Source: an uncultured Ancrocorticia sp. (GTDB taxonomy: Bacteria; Actinomycetota; Actinomycetes; Actinomycetales; Actinomycetaceae). From it: a DNA stretch of 14,333 bases. Of this stretch, positions 13,858-14,333 are shown piece after piece (the stretch's first letter is position 1; every line of letters starts with the position of its first letter). Made by a program: the position numbers and the translations under genes. Where the stretch lies: NCBI GenBank assembly GCA_905373325.1, contig CAJPTB010000010.1, positions 1 through 14,333 of the forward strand, read 5' to 3'. The notes under the pieces were generated by a model. The model was not told the origin of the DNA. It worked only from the letters and a program-made list of their open reading frames with translations, and did no database searches.

Positions 13858-14280
13858 ATGAGAGACTATTCGAACACGCTGCGCGATGCGGGGCTGCGCG
13901 TCACGGAGCCGCGTTTGGCCCTTCTGCGCACAGCGCAAAAGGGCGGGCATTCCAGCGTCGAGGCCCTGCGGCAGGGGGTCATCGACCAGATCGGCTCGGT
14001 TTCCGTCCAGGCCGTCTACGACATCGTCCACGCTCTGACGACGGCGGGATTGCTGCGAGAGGTTCGTTCGGCGGGAACCGTCACCTATTACGAGATCAAC
14101 CGGAACGACAATCACCATCACGCCATCTGCCGGTCGTGCGGGAGGATTGAAGACGTTCCTTGTGCAAAAGGAGAGAAGCCCTGCCTTCACGCTTCTCACA
14201 CTCACGGATACACAATCAACGAGGCGGAGGTCATTTATCACGGCTACTGCCCGGATTGCCAGGCAAAGCAAAGGAAATAG
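13858..14280 (+). CDS. furA: FurA-type Fur-family metal/redox-responsive repressor
   Basis: A 140-residue DNA-binding regulator. The N-terminal winged helix contains LRVTEPRLALL at 13-23 and the recognition-helix region VSVQAVYDIVHALTTAGL at 48-65. The dimerisation and metal domain has NDNHHHAICRSCG at 83-95 (His86-88, Cys91, Cys94), PCAKGEKPCL with Cys102 and Cys109, HASHTHGY at 111-118, EAEVIYHGYCPDC ending in Cys131 and Cys134. The two CxxC pairs are structural zinc ligands in the family, and the C...C pair at 102/109 also occurs in mycobacterial FurA. The whole matches FurA rather than Zur or PerR by eye. In mycobacteria furA precedes katG; the window ends too soon to check. The ATG at 13858 has AGGAG very close (two-base spacing) with GAGAGAG further upstream, and the protein length fits the family. 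Confidence 0.92.
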   Translation: MRDYSNTLRDAGLRVTEPRLALLRTAQKGGHSSVEALRQGVIDQIGSVSVQAVYDIVHALTTAGLLREVRSAGTVTYYEINRNDNHHHAICRSCGRIEDVPCAKGEKPCLHASHTHGYTINEAEVIYHGYCPDCQAKQRK

Positions 14281-14333
14281 CAAATTCGCGGATCCGTTCT
14301 CGCGCAGAGCAAGCGGGCGGCGATGCGTGGATC
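14281..14333. other. Right edge, downstream of the Fur-family gene
   Basis: 53 bases after the furA stop. No hairpin terminator is seen, so transcription may continue into a gene beyond the window. An ATG at 14323 has no convincing ribosome binding site. Confidence 0.4.

Overview
The window is high-GC DNA (roughly 60-65 % G+C by eye) with compact operons, GTG starts, strong Shine-Dalgarno sequences, lipoproteins, DUF4190 membrane proteins and a mycobacterial-type FurA. This points to a high-GC Gram-positive bacterium (Actinomycetota). An Actinomycetales/Actinomycetaceae-like host is my best guess, but the sequence does not prove it.

Left half (1-6389, all minus strand): a three-gene cassette is present twice in tandem, head to tail. 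Each copy reads DUF4956 membrane protein -> VTC-type triphosphate-tunnel (polyphosphate polymerase-like) protein -> lipoprotein with a Cthe_2159-type carbohydrate-binding beta-helix. Cassette 2 (6389-3420) lies upstream and ends in a strong intrinsic terminator (3336-3377). Cassette 1 (3124-130) follows. Genes within a cassette overlap by 1 or 4 bases or are 7 bases apart, so they are probably co-translated and may act as one complex: a membrane partner, a cytoplasmic phosphopolymer enzyme and an exported sugar-binding lipoprotein. The two DUF4956 genes share a 155-bp block identical to the base inside otherwise diverged genes, which suggests recent gene conversion. The left edge carries a 35-bp tandem repeat and a 24-bp inverted copy of a piece of the first lipoprotein gene.

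Middle (6390-9609): a roughly 720-bp intergenic region with several palindromes, then three plus-strand DUF4190-family small membrane proteins (7109, 8105, 8885). Each has a hydrophilic low-complexity N-terminus and two hydrophobic segments. The first and third share a promoter-like element at exactly the same distance from the start codon. A 16-bp tandem repeat (9410-9489) separates them from the next operon.

Right half (9610-14333): a two-gene operon for sulfur amino acid metabolism encodes a MalY/PatB-type C-S lyase and a cystathionine gamma-synthase/lyase-family enzyme, overlapping by GTGA. It converges, with a 20-bp overlap, on sdaA, a single-chain iron-sulfur L-serine ammonia-lyase. Divergent from sdaA is a FurA-type metal/redox repressor. 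The window ends 53 bases after it.

The best candidate for an under-described system is the duplicated DUF4956-VTC-Cthe_2159 lipoprotein cassette.
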